Origin: JANMQK01 sp031370485
Lineage (GTDB): Bacteria; Acidobacteriota; Polarisedimenticolia; Gp22-AA2
Length of the DNA: 37,242 nucleotides
NCBI GenBank assembly: GCA_031370485.1
Contig: JANMQK010000396.1
Location: forward strand, 1-37,242
Reading direction: 5' to 3'
Shown in pieces: positions 25,849 to 33,102 of this stretch. A program made the translations under genes and the position numbers. How positions within the stretch are numbered: position 1 is the first letter of the stretch; each line of letters begins with the position of its first letter. The notes beneath the pieces were generated by a model. That model did no database searches, was not told the DNA's origin, and was given only the letters and a program-made list of their open reading frames with translations.

Positions 25849-26418
25849 GTGAGGCTCTCGGGGGGAGAAGGGCGCGGCCGCCGGATCAAGGGGCCCCGGG
25901 CGGCTGGACTCCGGCCAACCTCGGATCGGGTGCGGGAGGCCCTTTTCGACATCCTCGGCAGGCGGATCGTGGGAGCCTGCTTTCTGGATGCCTACGCCGG
26001 TACGGGCGCCGTGGGTATCGAGGCGCTCAGCCGGGGGGCCCGCCGCGCCGTCTTCCTGGAGCGGGACAGGCGTGCGCTGGCCCTGATTCGCGAGAATCTT
26101 GCGGTCGGGCCCTGGTTGGACGCCTATGAAATTCTCGGGGGGGACGTCGCCGGGGCATTGTCCCGCCTCTCACGACGGGCCGAGCGGTTCCAGGTGGCTT
26201 TTCTCGACCCGCCCTACGATGTCTCCCTCTCACCAGGCGTCCTAGGGCAAGTTGCCGGCCTCGTGGAGGAAGGCGGAGTGATCGTCGTCGAACATCGCCA
26301 TTCGTCCCCCATCGACCCGGGCGCGGGGGTGGCGATCGCGCTCCGGCGATCCTATCGCTACGGGGAAACCGCCCTGACGGTCTTCCGGCGCGGGGCGGAC
26401 GGGCCCGTGCCGCGATGA
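25849..26418 (+). CDS. rsmD: 16S rRNA (guanine966-N2)-methyltransferase RsmD
   Basis: An S-adenosylmethionine-dependent methyltransferase acting on 16S rRNA in the 30S subunit. The 189 residues are the usual length. They show the N-terminal RLSGGEGRGRRIKGP and LRPTSDRVREALFDIL (the RsmD RPTxxRVREALF motif), then the SAM site FLDAYAGTGAVGIEALSRGA and the catalytic LDPPYD. The start is the GTG at 25849 with a weak GGGGCAGG before it. The stop overlaps the next ATG (ATGA). coaD, a frequent neighbour elsewhere, is absent here. Confidence 0.94.
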   Translation: MRLSGGEGRGRRIKGPRAAGLRPTSDRVREALFDILGRRIVGACFLDAYAGTGAVGIEALSRGARRAVFLERDRRALALIRENLAVGPWLDAYEILGGDVAGALSRLSRRAERFQVAFLDPPYDVSLSPGVLGQVAGLVEEGGVIVVEHRHSSPIDPGAGVAIALRRSYRYGETALTVFRRGADGPVPR

Positions 26419-28856
26419 GCCGATATGCCGCCCTCTTCCTGGTGGCCATCCTCTGCGCCTCATTCAGCCTGACCCAGCTCTCGGAGGTCGATCTTCACTG
26501 GCACTTGCTGGCAGGGAGGACGATCCTGGAGGACCGGCAGGTACCGCGGGTGGACGACTTCAGCTACACCTCCGCCGGCCGGCCCTGGATTGATTTGCAA
26601 TGGCTCTTTCAGTTGCTGGTGGCGTTGACCTACCGGTGGGCGGGGTGGCTGGGACTCGATCGGCTCAAGCTCCTGCTGGTCGGAGGCGGCTTTTGCCTGG
26701 CGGCGCTGGCGGCGCTGCGGCGGGCGTCCCCCGCAAGCGTGGCGGCGCTGTCCCTGGTCGCCATCCTCGCCTCCCAGGAGCGCTTCACGCTCCGCCCGGA
26801 AGCCGCGTCTTTTTTCCTCCTGGGGCTGCTTCTCCTCTGTCTTCAGGAGGGCGACGGGCCACGCTGGCGGCTCCTGCTCGTGCCGCCGCTCATGATGATC
26901 TGGGCCAACGTGCATGCCCTGTTCGCGATCGGAATCGCGGTGGTGCTCATCGTGCTGGCAGGAGATTTCATCAATCGCGGCAAGGATCCCGGACGGGCCG
27001 GGGCGGCGGCCGATCACCGGGCCTGGCCCGTGGCCGTCGCGGCCGCATCGGTCCTGGCCACGTTGCTGACGCCCTATGGCCTTAACGGGTGGGCTCTTCC
27101 ATGGCGTCTCCTGACCGAACGGATCGCCACGCGCAACCTCTATGGAAGGAGCATCGCCGAGTTCCAGGCCCCGCTCGGTGGATTCGGCTGGACGGCGTCG
27201 GTGACAGCCTTTGCGATTCTCGCCGCCGTGGTCCTGGCCGCCACGGTCCTGCACGGGCGGCGTAGCAGGGTGTCCGACGTCCTCCTCCTCGCGACGTTCC
27301 TCGGTCTCGCGCTCCTGGCGCGCCGCAACATCCCGCTCTTCGCCCTGGTGGCGCTGCCGTCCGCCGCCCCTGCCGTGGACGGGGCGCTGCGACGGATGCG
27401 CATGGGGGCCAGGGCCGTAACGGCCCTCGTGTCCGTGGCGGCGATTTGTCTCCTGGGGGGGGTGTGGTCGAACGCCTTCTTCGCCCACGATGGCACGCAG
27501 CGCTACTTTGGACGGGGCGAAGCTCCCGGATTCTACCCGGACGGGGCGGCGGGTTTTGTGTCGCGGGAGACGATCGAGGGTGAAGTCCTGCAGGACATGA
27601 CGATGGGGGGCTATCTCGCGTGGCGCTGGTACCCCTCCCGCCGCGTGTTCATCGACGGCCGTCTCGAAGTCCACGAGGCTTCACTTTACGCCGCCTATCT
27701 CAGGCTGCAGCAGGACCCTGCCCTTTTTGAGGAGGTCGCCCGGCGGTACGGGGTGAAGGCCGTGCTCTGGAGCCACCGGGAGAGCGTCGGGGCGGCGCCG
27801 CTCCTGCGCTACCTGGCCGGCGGGCACGGCTGGCGTCCGGTCTTCGCGGATCTGGCCGCGACAGTCTTCGTTCGTGAGCCGGACGGCGGCGGCGCGCCGG
27901 GGACCCTCCCGGCTGTCGATCTTGGTTCACGAAGCCTTGGGGAACGGATCATCGGGGAAGTGCGCGATGCGCGACACCGATCCGAACTGGAGGATCCCGC
28001 GCCGTCCTGGCTCAGGCGGATCCTGCCCCGCCGCACGGTGCCGGTCGCGGAGGTGAGCGCGGGGCTGTTCTTCGGGGTGATCGGGCGCTACGAAAATGCG
28101 GAGCGGCTCTTCCGCGAGGCGCTCGTGTGGTCCCCCCGAAACCCCCTGGTGCACCACGATCTCGCGCTCGCCCTCATGGCGGAGGGGCGCGCGGCGGAGG
28201 CCCGGCGGTCATTCGAGAGGGCGCTCGACCTCGACGGCGGGTTCGCCCCCTCCCGTGTGGCGCTTGCGCACATGCTCGTGCGCGAGGGGGACGCCGACGG
28301 CGCCCTGCGCCAGTGGTCGATCGCCGAGCGGTCCGGCCCCCTCGAACCGGGATCCCTCAGGGAGCGCGGGGCCCTGCTGGCCCGCCGCGGGCGGATCGAC
28401 GAGGCGATCGAGGACTATCGCCGCGCCCTGCGCATCGAACCGGAGCGCGCAGACGCGCGGGCGGCCCTCGCGCTTCTATACAGGCAGAGGGGTCTCGGGG
28501 ATCTCGCGGCCCGCGAAATCGCCATGGCGCTCGCCGCCGACCCTGAAGCCTGCGCTCCGCGGGTCGCCCGGGGGCGCATCCGGCAGGCCGACGGCGACGT
28601 CGCCGGCGCCGAGCAGGTCTTCCGCGGGATCCTCCGGGGCGTTCCGGCGTGCGCCGAAGCGCACCTCGCGCTCGCGGCGCTTCTGGCCGCCACGGGCCGT
28701 CCGGCGGAGGCCCGGAGAGAGGCCTCGCTTGCGGTCGAGAACGGCCTGGATCCGGAGACCTTGTCCTTGGAGCCGTCTTTGCGTAATCTGACGGTCGAGC
28801 CCGGCCCGCGCGTCCCGAGCGCGCCATCGAGCGGGGCCCCCGGAGGAAAGCGCTGA
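26415..28856 (+). CDS. Polytopic membrane protein with C-terminal TPR repeats, GT-C-like
   Basis: The 813 residues join two parts. Residues 1-370 contain about nine to eleven hydrophobic segments. The first external loop carries SEVDLHWHLLAGRTIL (D26, H28, H30), then DDFSYTSAGRPWIDLQWLFQ, a pattern typical of GT-C-type membrane glycosyltransferase-like proteins, where an acidic residue in loop 1 is catalytic. A soluble linker includes DMTMGGYLAWRWYPSRRVFIDGR. Residues about 545-780 hold tetratricopeptide repeats (IGRYENAERLFREAL, RGRIDEAIEDYRRALRIEP). Transferase activity is an inference, and the substrate is unknown. The start couples to rsmD (ATGA), and the end overlaps the lipoprotein gene. 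Confidence 0.8.
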   Translation: MSRYAALFLVAILCASFSLTQLSEVDLHWHLLAGRTILEDRQVPRVDDFSYTSAGRPWIDLQWLFQLLVALTYRWAGWLGLDRLKLLLVGGGFCLAALAALRRASPASVAALSLVAILASQERFTLRPEAASFFLLGLLLLCLQEGDGPRWRLLLVPPLMMIWANVHALFAIGIAVVLIVLAGDFINRGKDPGRAGAAADHRAWPVAVAAASVLATLLTPYGLNGWALPWRLLTERIATRNLYGRSIAEFQAPLGGFGWTASVTAFAILAAVVLAATVLHGRRSRVSDVLLLATFLGLALLARRNIPLFALVALPSAAPAVDGALRRMRMGARAVTALVSVAAICLLGGVWSNAFFAHDGTQRYFGRGEAPGFYPDGAAGFVSRETIEGEVLQDMTMGGYLAWRWYPSRRVFIDGRLEVHEASLYAAYLRLQQDPALFEEVARRYGVKAVLWSHRESVGAAPLLRYLAGGHGWRPVFADLAATVFVREPDGGGAPGTLPAVDLGSRSLGERIIGEVRDARHRSELEDPAPSWLRRILPRRTVPVAEVSAGLFFGVIGRYENAERLFREALVWSPRNPLVHHDLALALMAEGRAAEARRSFERALDLDGGFAPSRVALAHMLVREGDADGALRQWSIAERSGPLEPGSLRERGALLARRGRIDEAIEDYRRALRIEPERADARAALALLYRQRGLGDLAAREIAMALAADPEACAPRVARGRIRQADGDVAGAEQVFRGILRGVPACAEAHLALAALLAATGRPAEARREASLAVENGLDPETLSLEPSLRNLTVEPGPRVPSAPSSGAPGGKR
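28842..28855 (+). promoter_or_regulatory. Ribosome site and CTG start of the CpoB-like lipoprotein gene
   Basis: GGAGG at 28842-28846 is followed after 6 bases by CTG at 28853-28855, which overlaps the previous stop as CTGA. No ATG, GTG or TTG occurs in this frame until a TTG at 28922, four codons before the lipobox Cys counting inclusively. The site therefore decides the start. Confidence 0.65.
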
Positions 28857-29542
28857 CGAATCCCTTCCATCCCGCGGCATCCGCGTCCCGCGCGCTTGCG
28901 ATCACCATCGCGGGACTATCGTTGTCGGGTTGCCTGACCTCACGCGAGACCCGCTCGATCCAGCGACAGGTCCGGGAAATCGGCGCGCAGGTCGGGCAGG
29001 TCCAGGACACGCAGGAGCGCAGCCGCGCAGCCCTGCGCGAGCCGGCGCCGGCTCGCGCCCGGCCGCCCGCTCCCGTGCGGCCGCCCGCGCCGCCTCCCGA
29101 ACCGCTGCCCGCCCCGGCCCTCACTCAGCCGATTCCCGTCCCGCCGCGTCCCACGGTGGCGTCGCCGCGCGCGGCGGAGGACGCCCGGTATCGTGAGGGG
29201 TACGCGCTCTACCACCGGGGGGACTTCCCTGGCGCCGAGGCGAAGCTGCGCTCCTATCTGTCATCGCATCCCGCGGGGGCGCTCTCCGACAACGCCCAGT
29301 ACTGGATCGGCGAATGCCGGTTCGCACTCGGACAATTCCGGCGGGCGATCGCGGAGTTCAGGACGGTGGTCGAGCGTTTCCCGGCGGGGAACAAGACTCC
29401 GGACGCCCACTACAAGATCGCCCTCTGCCATCTGAAGCTCGGCGAGCGGGAACTGGCCCGCAGGAGCCTCTCCATCATCGTGCACAGCTACCCCCGGAGC
29501 GATGTGGCGGATCTCGCCCGGGAAAAGCTCGCGGGGCTCTGA
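28853..29542 (+). CDS. CpoB/YbgF-like lipoprotein with TPR domain
   Basis: Read from CTG at 28853, the protein has 229 residues and opens with a lipoprotein signal: a hydrophobic ALAITIAGLSLSGC with lipobox LSGC at about 24-27. A short helical part (SIQRQVREIGAQVGQVQDTQ) and a Pro-rich linker (about 63-100) precede a C-terminal TPR domain with YREGYALYHRGDFPGAEAKL, NAQYWIGECRFALGQFRRAI and DAHYKIALCHLKLGERELA. This is the Tol-Pal accessory protein CpoB/YbgF domain text; CpoB coordinates peptidoglycan synthesis with outer-membrane constriction. No tol or pal gene is nearby. A conventional caller would start at TTG 28922 and lose the signal peptide. Confidence 0.82.
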   Translation: MTNPFHPAASASRALAITIAGLSLSGCLTSRETRSIQRQVREIGAQVGQVQDTQERSRAALREPAPARARPPAPVRPPAPPPEPLPAPALTQPIPVPPRPTVASPRAAEDARYREGYALYHRGDFPGAEAKLRSYLSSHPAGALSDNAQYWIGECRFALGQFRRAIAEFRTVVERFPAGNKTPDAHYKIALCHLKLGERELARRSLSIIVHSYPRSDVADLAREKLAGL

Positions 29543-29558
29543 TCCCATTCTTGTAATT

Positions 29559-29590
29559 CCCCTCTGCGCCTCCCAGAACGGGGCCTGTTT
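29559..29590 (+). terminator. Weak candidate terminator after the lipoprotein gene
   Basis: CCCCTCTG (29559-29566) can pair with CAGA (29574-29577) and GGGG (29580-29583) across a 2-base bulge, followed by CCTGTTTCCTT. The T-tract is short, so this is tentative. Confidence 0.3.
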
Positions 29591-29592
29591 CC

Positions 29593-29620
29593 TTGACTTC
29601 CTCCCGGTGGAACCTAATTT
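29593..29620 (+). promoter_or_regulatory. Candidate promoter for the LysM protein gene
   Basis: TTGACT (29593-29598, 5 of 6) and TAATTT (29615-29620, 3 of 6) are separated by 16 bases, ahead of the ATG at 29680. The stretch is less GC-rich than its surroundings. Confidence 0.4.
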
Positions 29621-29679
29621 TTGTAGCCGGACTACGCCCCGCCGCGCACGGTTGCGGCCGGCCAGGAGGAGAGACGACG

Positions 29680-31155
29680 ATGCGACGATCAACAAACTCG
29701 TTAATGGCCGCGGTCGCCGCCCTCCTGCTGGGGTGCGGTCTTGTCGCGCCCGCGCTGCCGGCAGCCCAGGAATCCGACGGGAAGCCGAAGTCGCCGCAGG
29801 CCGCGTCGCCCGAAGCAGTGCCGTCTGAGGCGGCGCCGTCCACGTCGGCGGAGACCGCCGCGGAGGTGCGGTCGAACACCCGCCAGAGAAGCGGTAGCGC
29901 CGAGCCGAGCACCGCTCCGCCGAAGCACCTCAAGCGCGTGGGGGATCACTGGACGCCATACGATCCGCCCGATCCGGAGTCTTTCCCGCCGGACGCCACC
30001 CTGCACGTGATCGTCCGGGGGGAGACCCTGTGGGATCTCGCCGACCTGACCTTCAACAATCCATACCTCTGGCCGCAGATCTGGAACGAGAACCGGTACA
30101 TTCTCGATTCGCACTGGATTTACCCCGGGGATCCGCTGCTGCTTCCGGCCCGGCCGATCGTCGTGACGGGAACCACACCGACCGCGGAGCGGCCGGCCAC
30201 CTCTACGGAGGTGGTGCCGCAGGGAGGGGAGACCGCCCCTCCGACCGGTCCACTGGCCGATCTCACCCCCGCCGAGCCGATCCAGCAGCCCCTGTCGGCC
30301 GAATCACCGGAGACCCCCGCCCCCGAGACGCAGGCCGGCGGCCCGGAGGACGACAGCGCCCATGCGAGCCGCACCGTGCCGAAGCTGACCCGCGTGACCG
30401 ACGACACGGACATCCGGTGCAGCGGTTTCATCGCGCCCAAGGATTCGCGGCCGGACTATTTCATCGCGGATCAGCAGGAAGACGGCAAGCTGGGGCTCAC
30501 GGAAGGAGACATCGTCTACCTGAACCGCGGCTCGCTCAATGGCCACGTCGACCCGGGTACGGAATACAGCGTCGTGGTGCGCGAAGGAGAGATCCGTCAC
30601 CCGGTGACGCGCAAGTTCATCGGCTTCTACTACCGGCGGATGGGAACGGTGAAGCTCCTCGCGGCCCAGGAACGGACCGCGATCGCCGTGATCTCACAGG
30701 CGTGTGACGAGATCCGCACCGGGTACGATCTCGTGCCGATGCAGGTGGTCTCGAAGCCCGGCAAGCCTGCACCGCCCTTCGACCGGATGGCTTCCGTCGG
30801 GCAGGGGAAGAAAAGCGGATACGTGGTCCATGTGATGGACAACATCGGCAGGGTCGGGAGCTGGCACATCGTCGACGTCAACCTCGGCTACGAGGACGGG
30901 GTGCGGCCGGGGGACTACCTGACCGTTTACATCCCGAACGAGCCCTTCGACTGGCATCGCAGCCTGCATTACAGCTACATCTATGGGAACCAGCGCGTGC
31001 AGTCGCCAACGCTGCGTCACGACGACAGCCTCAGCTTCCCGCCGCAGGCCATCGGCCAGGTTGTGGTCCTGACTACCGAGCGTCACACGGCGACGGTGAA
31101 GGTCATCCACGCGATCCAGGAAATCCAGGTCGGCGCCGAGGTGGAGCTCCCGTAG
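29680..31155 (+). CDS. Secreted LysM-domain protein
   Basis: The 491 residues start with a signal peptide (NSLMAAVAALLLGCGLVAPALPAAQ). The ATG at 29680 has AGGAGGAGAG just upstream; the same frame is open to 29593, but that would hide the signal. A low-complexity acidic/Ala stretch precedes one LysM domain at about 106-157 (LHVIVRGETLWDLADLTF, NPYLWPQIWNENRYI, IYPGDPLLLP), which should bind peptidoglycan or related glycans. A Pro/Glu/Thr-rich linker leads to a C-terminal half of about 250 residues that I do not recognise, mostly beta, with YLNRGSLNGHVDPGTEYSVV and VNLGYEDGVRPGDYLTVYIP. The last 53 bases overlap the convergent AMMECR1 gene. Confidence 0.84.
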   Translation: MRRSTNSLMAAVAALLLGCGLVAPALPAAQESDGKPKSPQAASPEAVPSEAAPSTSAETAAEVRSNTRQRSGSAEPSTAPPKHLKRVGDHWTPYDPPDPESFPPDATLHVIVRGETLWDLADLTFNNPYLWPQIWNENRYILDSHWIYPGDPLLLPARPIVVTGTTPTAERPATSTEVVPQGGETAPPTGPLADLTPAEPIQQPLSAESPETPAPETQAGGPEDDSAHASRTVPKLTRVTDDTDIRCSGFIAPKDSRPDYFIADQQEDGKLGLTEGDIVYLNRGSLNGHVDPGTEYSVVVREGEIRHPVTRKFIGFYYRRMGTVKLLAAQERTAIAVISQACDEIRTGYDLVPMQVVSKPGKPAPPFDRMASVGQGKKSGYVVHVMDNIGRVGSWHIVDVNLGYEDGVRPGDYLTVYIPNEPFDWHRSLHYSYIYGNQRVQSPTLRHDDSLSFPPQAIGQVVVLTTERHTATVKVIHAIQEIQVGAEVELP

Positions 31156-31717
31156 GATCGGGCGGTTCCGAAAAGACCTCGGCCTCAAAGGCCTCCACGA
31201 CGGCTCCCTTCTTCCAGGCCGTCTCCCCCAAGCCGGCCTTGCGGCAGGTCTCGCGCAGGAAGGTTTCCGGATCCCACCCGTGCTCCGCGGCAACCTGTGG
31301 CAGGAGCAGGCCGCGCCGGGAGCCGAGCGTCACCAGCAAGCCGTGGCGCCCGACGACAATCCCGGCGGGGACCGCGACCGGGACGCGGGGCCCCAGGACA
31401 GAAATCTCGATCCGCGCCGCGGACAGCTCGGCAGGTTCCAGGGGAGGGAAACGGGGGTCCTCCGTCGCGGCCGCCGCGGCGCAGCGGGCCACCGTGCCGG
31501 CCAGGCTTTCGACGGCCGTGATCGTCCCGATGCATCCCCGCTGTTCCCCCTCGACCTTCACGCTCACGAAGGCCGCCCCGGGATAGCCCAGGCTCTCCGG
31601 CGCGTCGTCGCCCGCCGGCGGCGGATCCCCGGCGAGCCGTGCCGCGATCGCCCGGCGCGCCAAGTCGATGAGATAGCGACGCGCCCGATCGTCGAAACCC
31701 GGCCGGTCACCGTTCAT
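31103..31717 (-). CDS. AMMECR1-domain protein (AmmeMemoRadiSam protein A-like)
   Basis: The 204 residues carry an AMMECR1 domain: YLIDLARRAIAARL, FVSVKVEGEQRGCIGTI (with the conserved RGCIGT), ATEDPRFPPLEPAEL, the IEISVLGP strand, and LLLPQVAAEHGWDPETFL. In many prokaryotes this domain occurs with MEMO and a radical SAM protein; neither is seen here, and the biochemical role is unknown. The C-terminus runs past the domain into a Pro/Arg-rich tail that overlaps the LysM gene by 53 bases. The ATG shares one base with the stop of the MshEN gene upstream (TGATG), so the two minus-strand genes form a unit. Confidence 0.85.
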   Translation of the reverse strand: MNGDRPGFDDRARRYLIDLARRAIAARLAGDPPPAGDDAPESLGYPGAAFVSVKVEGEQRGCIGTITAVESLAGTVARCAAAAATEDPRFPPLEPAELSAARIEISVLGPRVPVAVPAGIVVGRHGLLVTLGSRRGLLLPQVAAEHGWDPETFLRETCRKAGLGETAWKKGAVVEAFEAEVFSEPPDPTGAPPRRRPGFPGSRG

Positions 31718-33036
31718 CAGAGCATCATGATCTTGTTTTTCAGGATGAGGATCTCGAGGGCCAGTCCCGCCTTCCGGAGGACCCGCCGGAACTGGCCGAT
31801 CTCCGGCGCGCCGCTCCCGTCGGATCCGTTATCGGCGTAGAGGATTACGGAAGGCCGATCCTTGATCATCAGCGGCATCAGCAGGACGCGCGCCGGGGGC
31901 GGGCAGCCCATGTCGAGATAAAACCGGGCGTTGGCTGGCAGGTCGGGGACCGGCCCGTAGTAGTAGTGCCCGCCGTCGCGGAAGAACACGAAGAGCGACG
32001 GGCGCGTCAGCGGAACCGCGACGTTGCGAATGCGTCCGCCGGAAATTCCCTCCCCGCGCCCGCTCCAACCCAGCACCCTATCCTGCTGCACGACGAACAG
32101 CGCGCTTCGCCGGAAGCGCGCGGCCGTGTAGTCGAGGAGCGCATCGAAAATCTCGTCACGGGTCTCGGCGGCCCGCAGCCTCTCGGACAGCCCCTCCATG
32201 GAGTGCGGTGCGGCCGGCGCGGGAATCGGCACCGCCCGGAGCGTGGCGACTCGCTGTGTCGAGACGGCGGCCCCCGCCGGGGGCGGCGGTGGGGGAGGGG
32301 GAACGGAGGGACGGGACTGCGCCGGCGGCGCGGCCGGTGGGGGGACGATTTCCGGCAGCCGATCCGGGATCTCCTCGCGGGCTATGCGCCACTCCTCGAG
32401 CGACGTGGGGAGCGGCTCCTCCGGCGCCTCGGACGCCGGTCGCGCCGCGCCACGGGACCCCAGGAACGGCTGATCGAGATCGGACGAATCGGCATCGAGC
32501 GGGTAACCGTCGAGCCCAATCTCGGGGCCCGGGGTCCGGGCCGGGGGCTTTGGCGGAGGCGGGGCCTTGAGATCGGGCGGGCCGGACGTGACCGGGATGG
32601 TTTTCGGACCGACGGTGATCTGGTAATAGCGCTCGAGAGCGCGGACGATCCTGAACTCGGTCGCGACGTAGGGCTCGATCGCGAGACCTGTCAGGAAGGC
32701 GATCTCGTCGAGCGCTATGAGATCCTTGGGGTCCCTCATGGCCAGGTGGAGCCTGCGGCCCTCGATGGCGATGGGGATGATCCGATACTGCGCCGCGAGT
32801 CGTCCGGGCACCGTGGCGATGACCTCGGGCGGGACCCCGTCGAGACGGCTCGCCGGGGCGTACCGGATGCCCGACATGTCGGAGAGGTACTCGCCCAGGG
32901 CGTCCTCGGGGACGTAGCCGAGCTTGATCAGGCTGTGCCCCAGGCGGCCTCCGAAAAACGTCTGGTCCTGAAGGGCTCGAGACAGCTGTTCCTGGGTGAT
33001 CCTGCCCTTGGCGAGCAGCCAGTCACCTAGCTTCAC
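31717..33036 (-). CDS. MshEN-domain protein with proline-rich linker and GAF-like C-terminus
   Basis: The 439 residues begin with the T2SS GspE N-terminal (MshEN) domain at about 1-135. The two c-di-GMP-binding motifs are visible in tandem, 5 residues apart: KLGDWLLAKGRITQEQ...L..Q (residues 2-25) and RLGHSLIKLGYVPEDAL (from residue 31). A Pro-rich linker (about 140-280) includes a run of nine prolines. The C-terminal 150 residues (LSERLRAAETRDEIFDALLDYTAARF, SALFVVQQDRVLGWSGRG, LMIKDRPSVILYADNG) look like a GAF-type sensory domain. No GspE ATPase part is present. It is probably a c-di-GMP-responsive regulator; the target is unknown. Translation is coupled to the AMMECR1 gene. Confidence 0.83.
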   Translation of the reverse strand: MKLGDWLLAKGRITQEQLSRALQDQTFFGGRLGHSLIKLGYVPEDALGEYLSDMSGIRYAPASRLDGVPPEVIATVPGRLAAQYRIIPIAIEGRRLHLAMRDPKDLIALDEIAFLTGLAIEPYVATEFRIVRALERYYQITVGPKTIPVTSGPPDLKAPPPPKPPARTPGPEIGLDGYPLDADSSDLDQPFLGSRGAARPASEAPEEPLPTSLEEWRIAREEIPDRLPEIVPPPAAPPAQSRPSVPPPPPPPPAGAAVSTQRVATLRAVPIPAPAAPHSMEGLSERLRAAETRDEIFDALLDYTAARFRRSALFVVQQDRVLGWSGRGEGISGGRIRNVAVPLTRPSLFVFFRDGGHYYYGPVPDLPANARFYLDMGCPPPARVLLMPLMIKDRPSVILYADNGSDGSGAPEIGQFRRVLRKAGLALEILILKNKIMML

Positions 33037-33052
33037 GATCCCCTCCGAATGC

Positions 33053-33096
33053 CCGCGGTCCGGAGCGCCCCCGCCCGGAGGCGGGGCGCACCGCGG
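33053..33096 (-). terminator. GC-rich nested hairpin downstream of pnp
   Basis: Between the pnp stop and the MshEN start, GCGCCCC-type arms (33065-33089) form a strong stem around a short loop, flanked by CCGCGG arms at 33053-33058 and 33091-33096. No T-run follows, so it could be a terminator without a U-tract or an mRNA 3'-end stabiliser. Confidence 0.4.
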
Positions 33097-33102
33097 TCGG
33101 CG

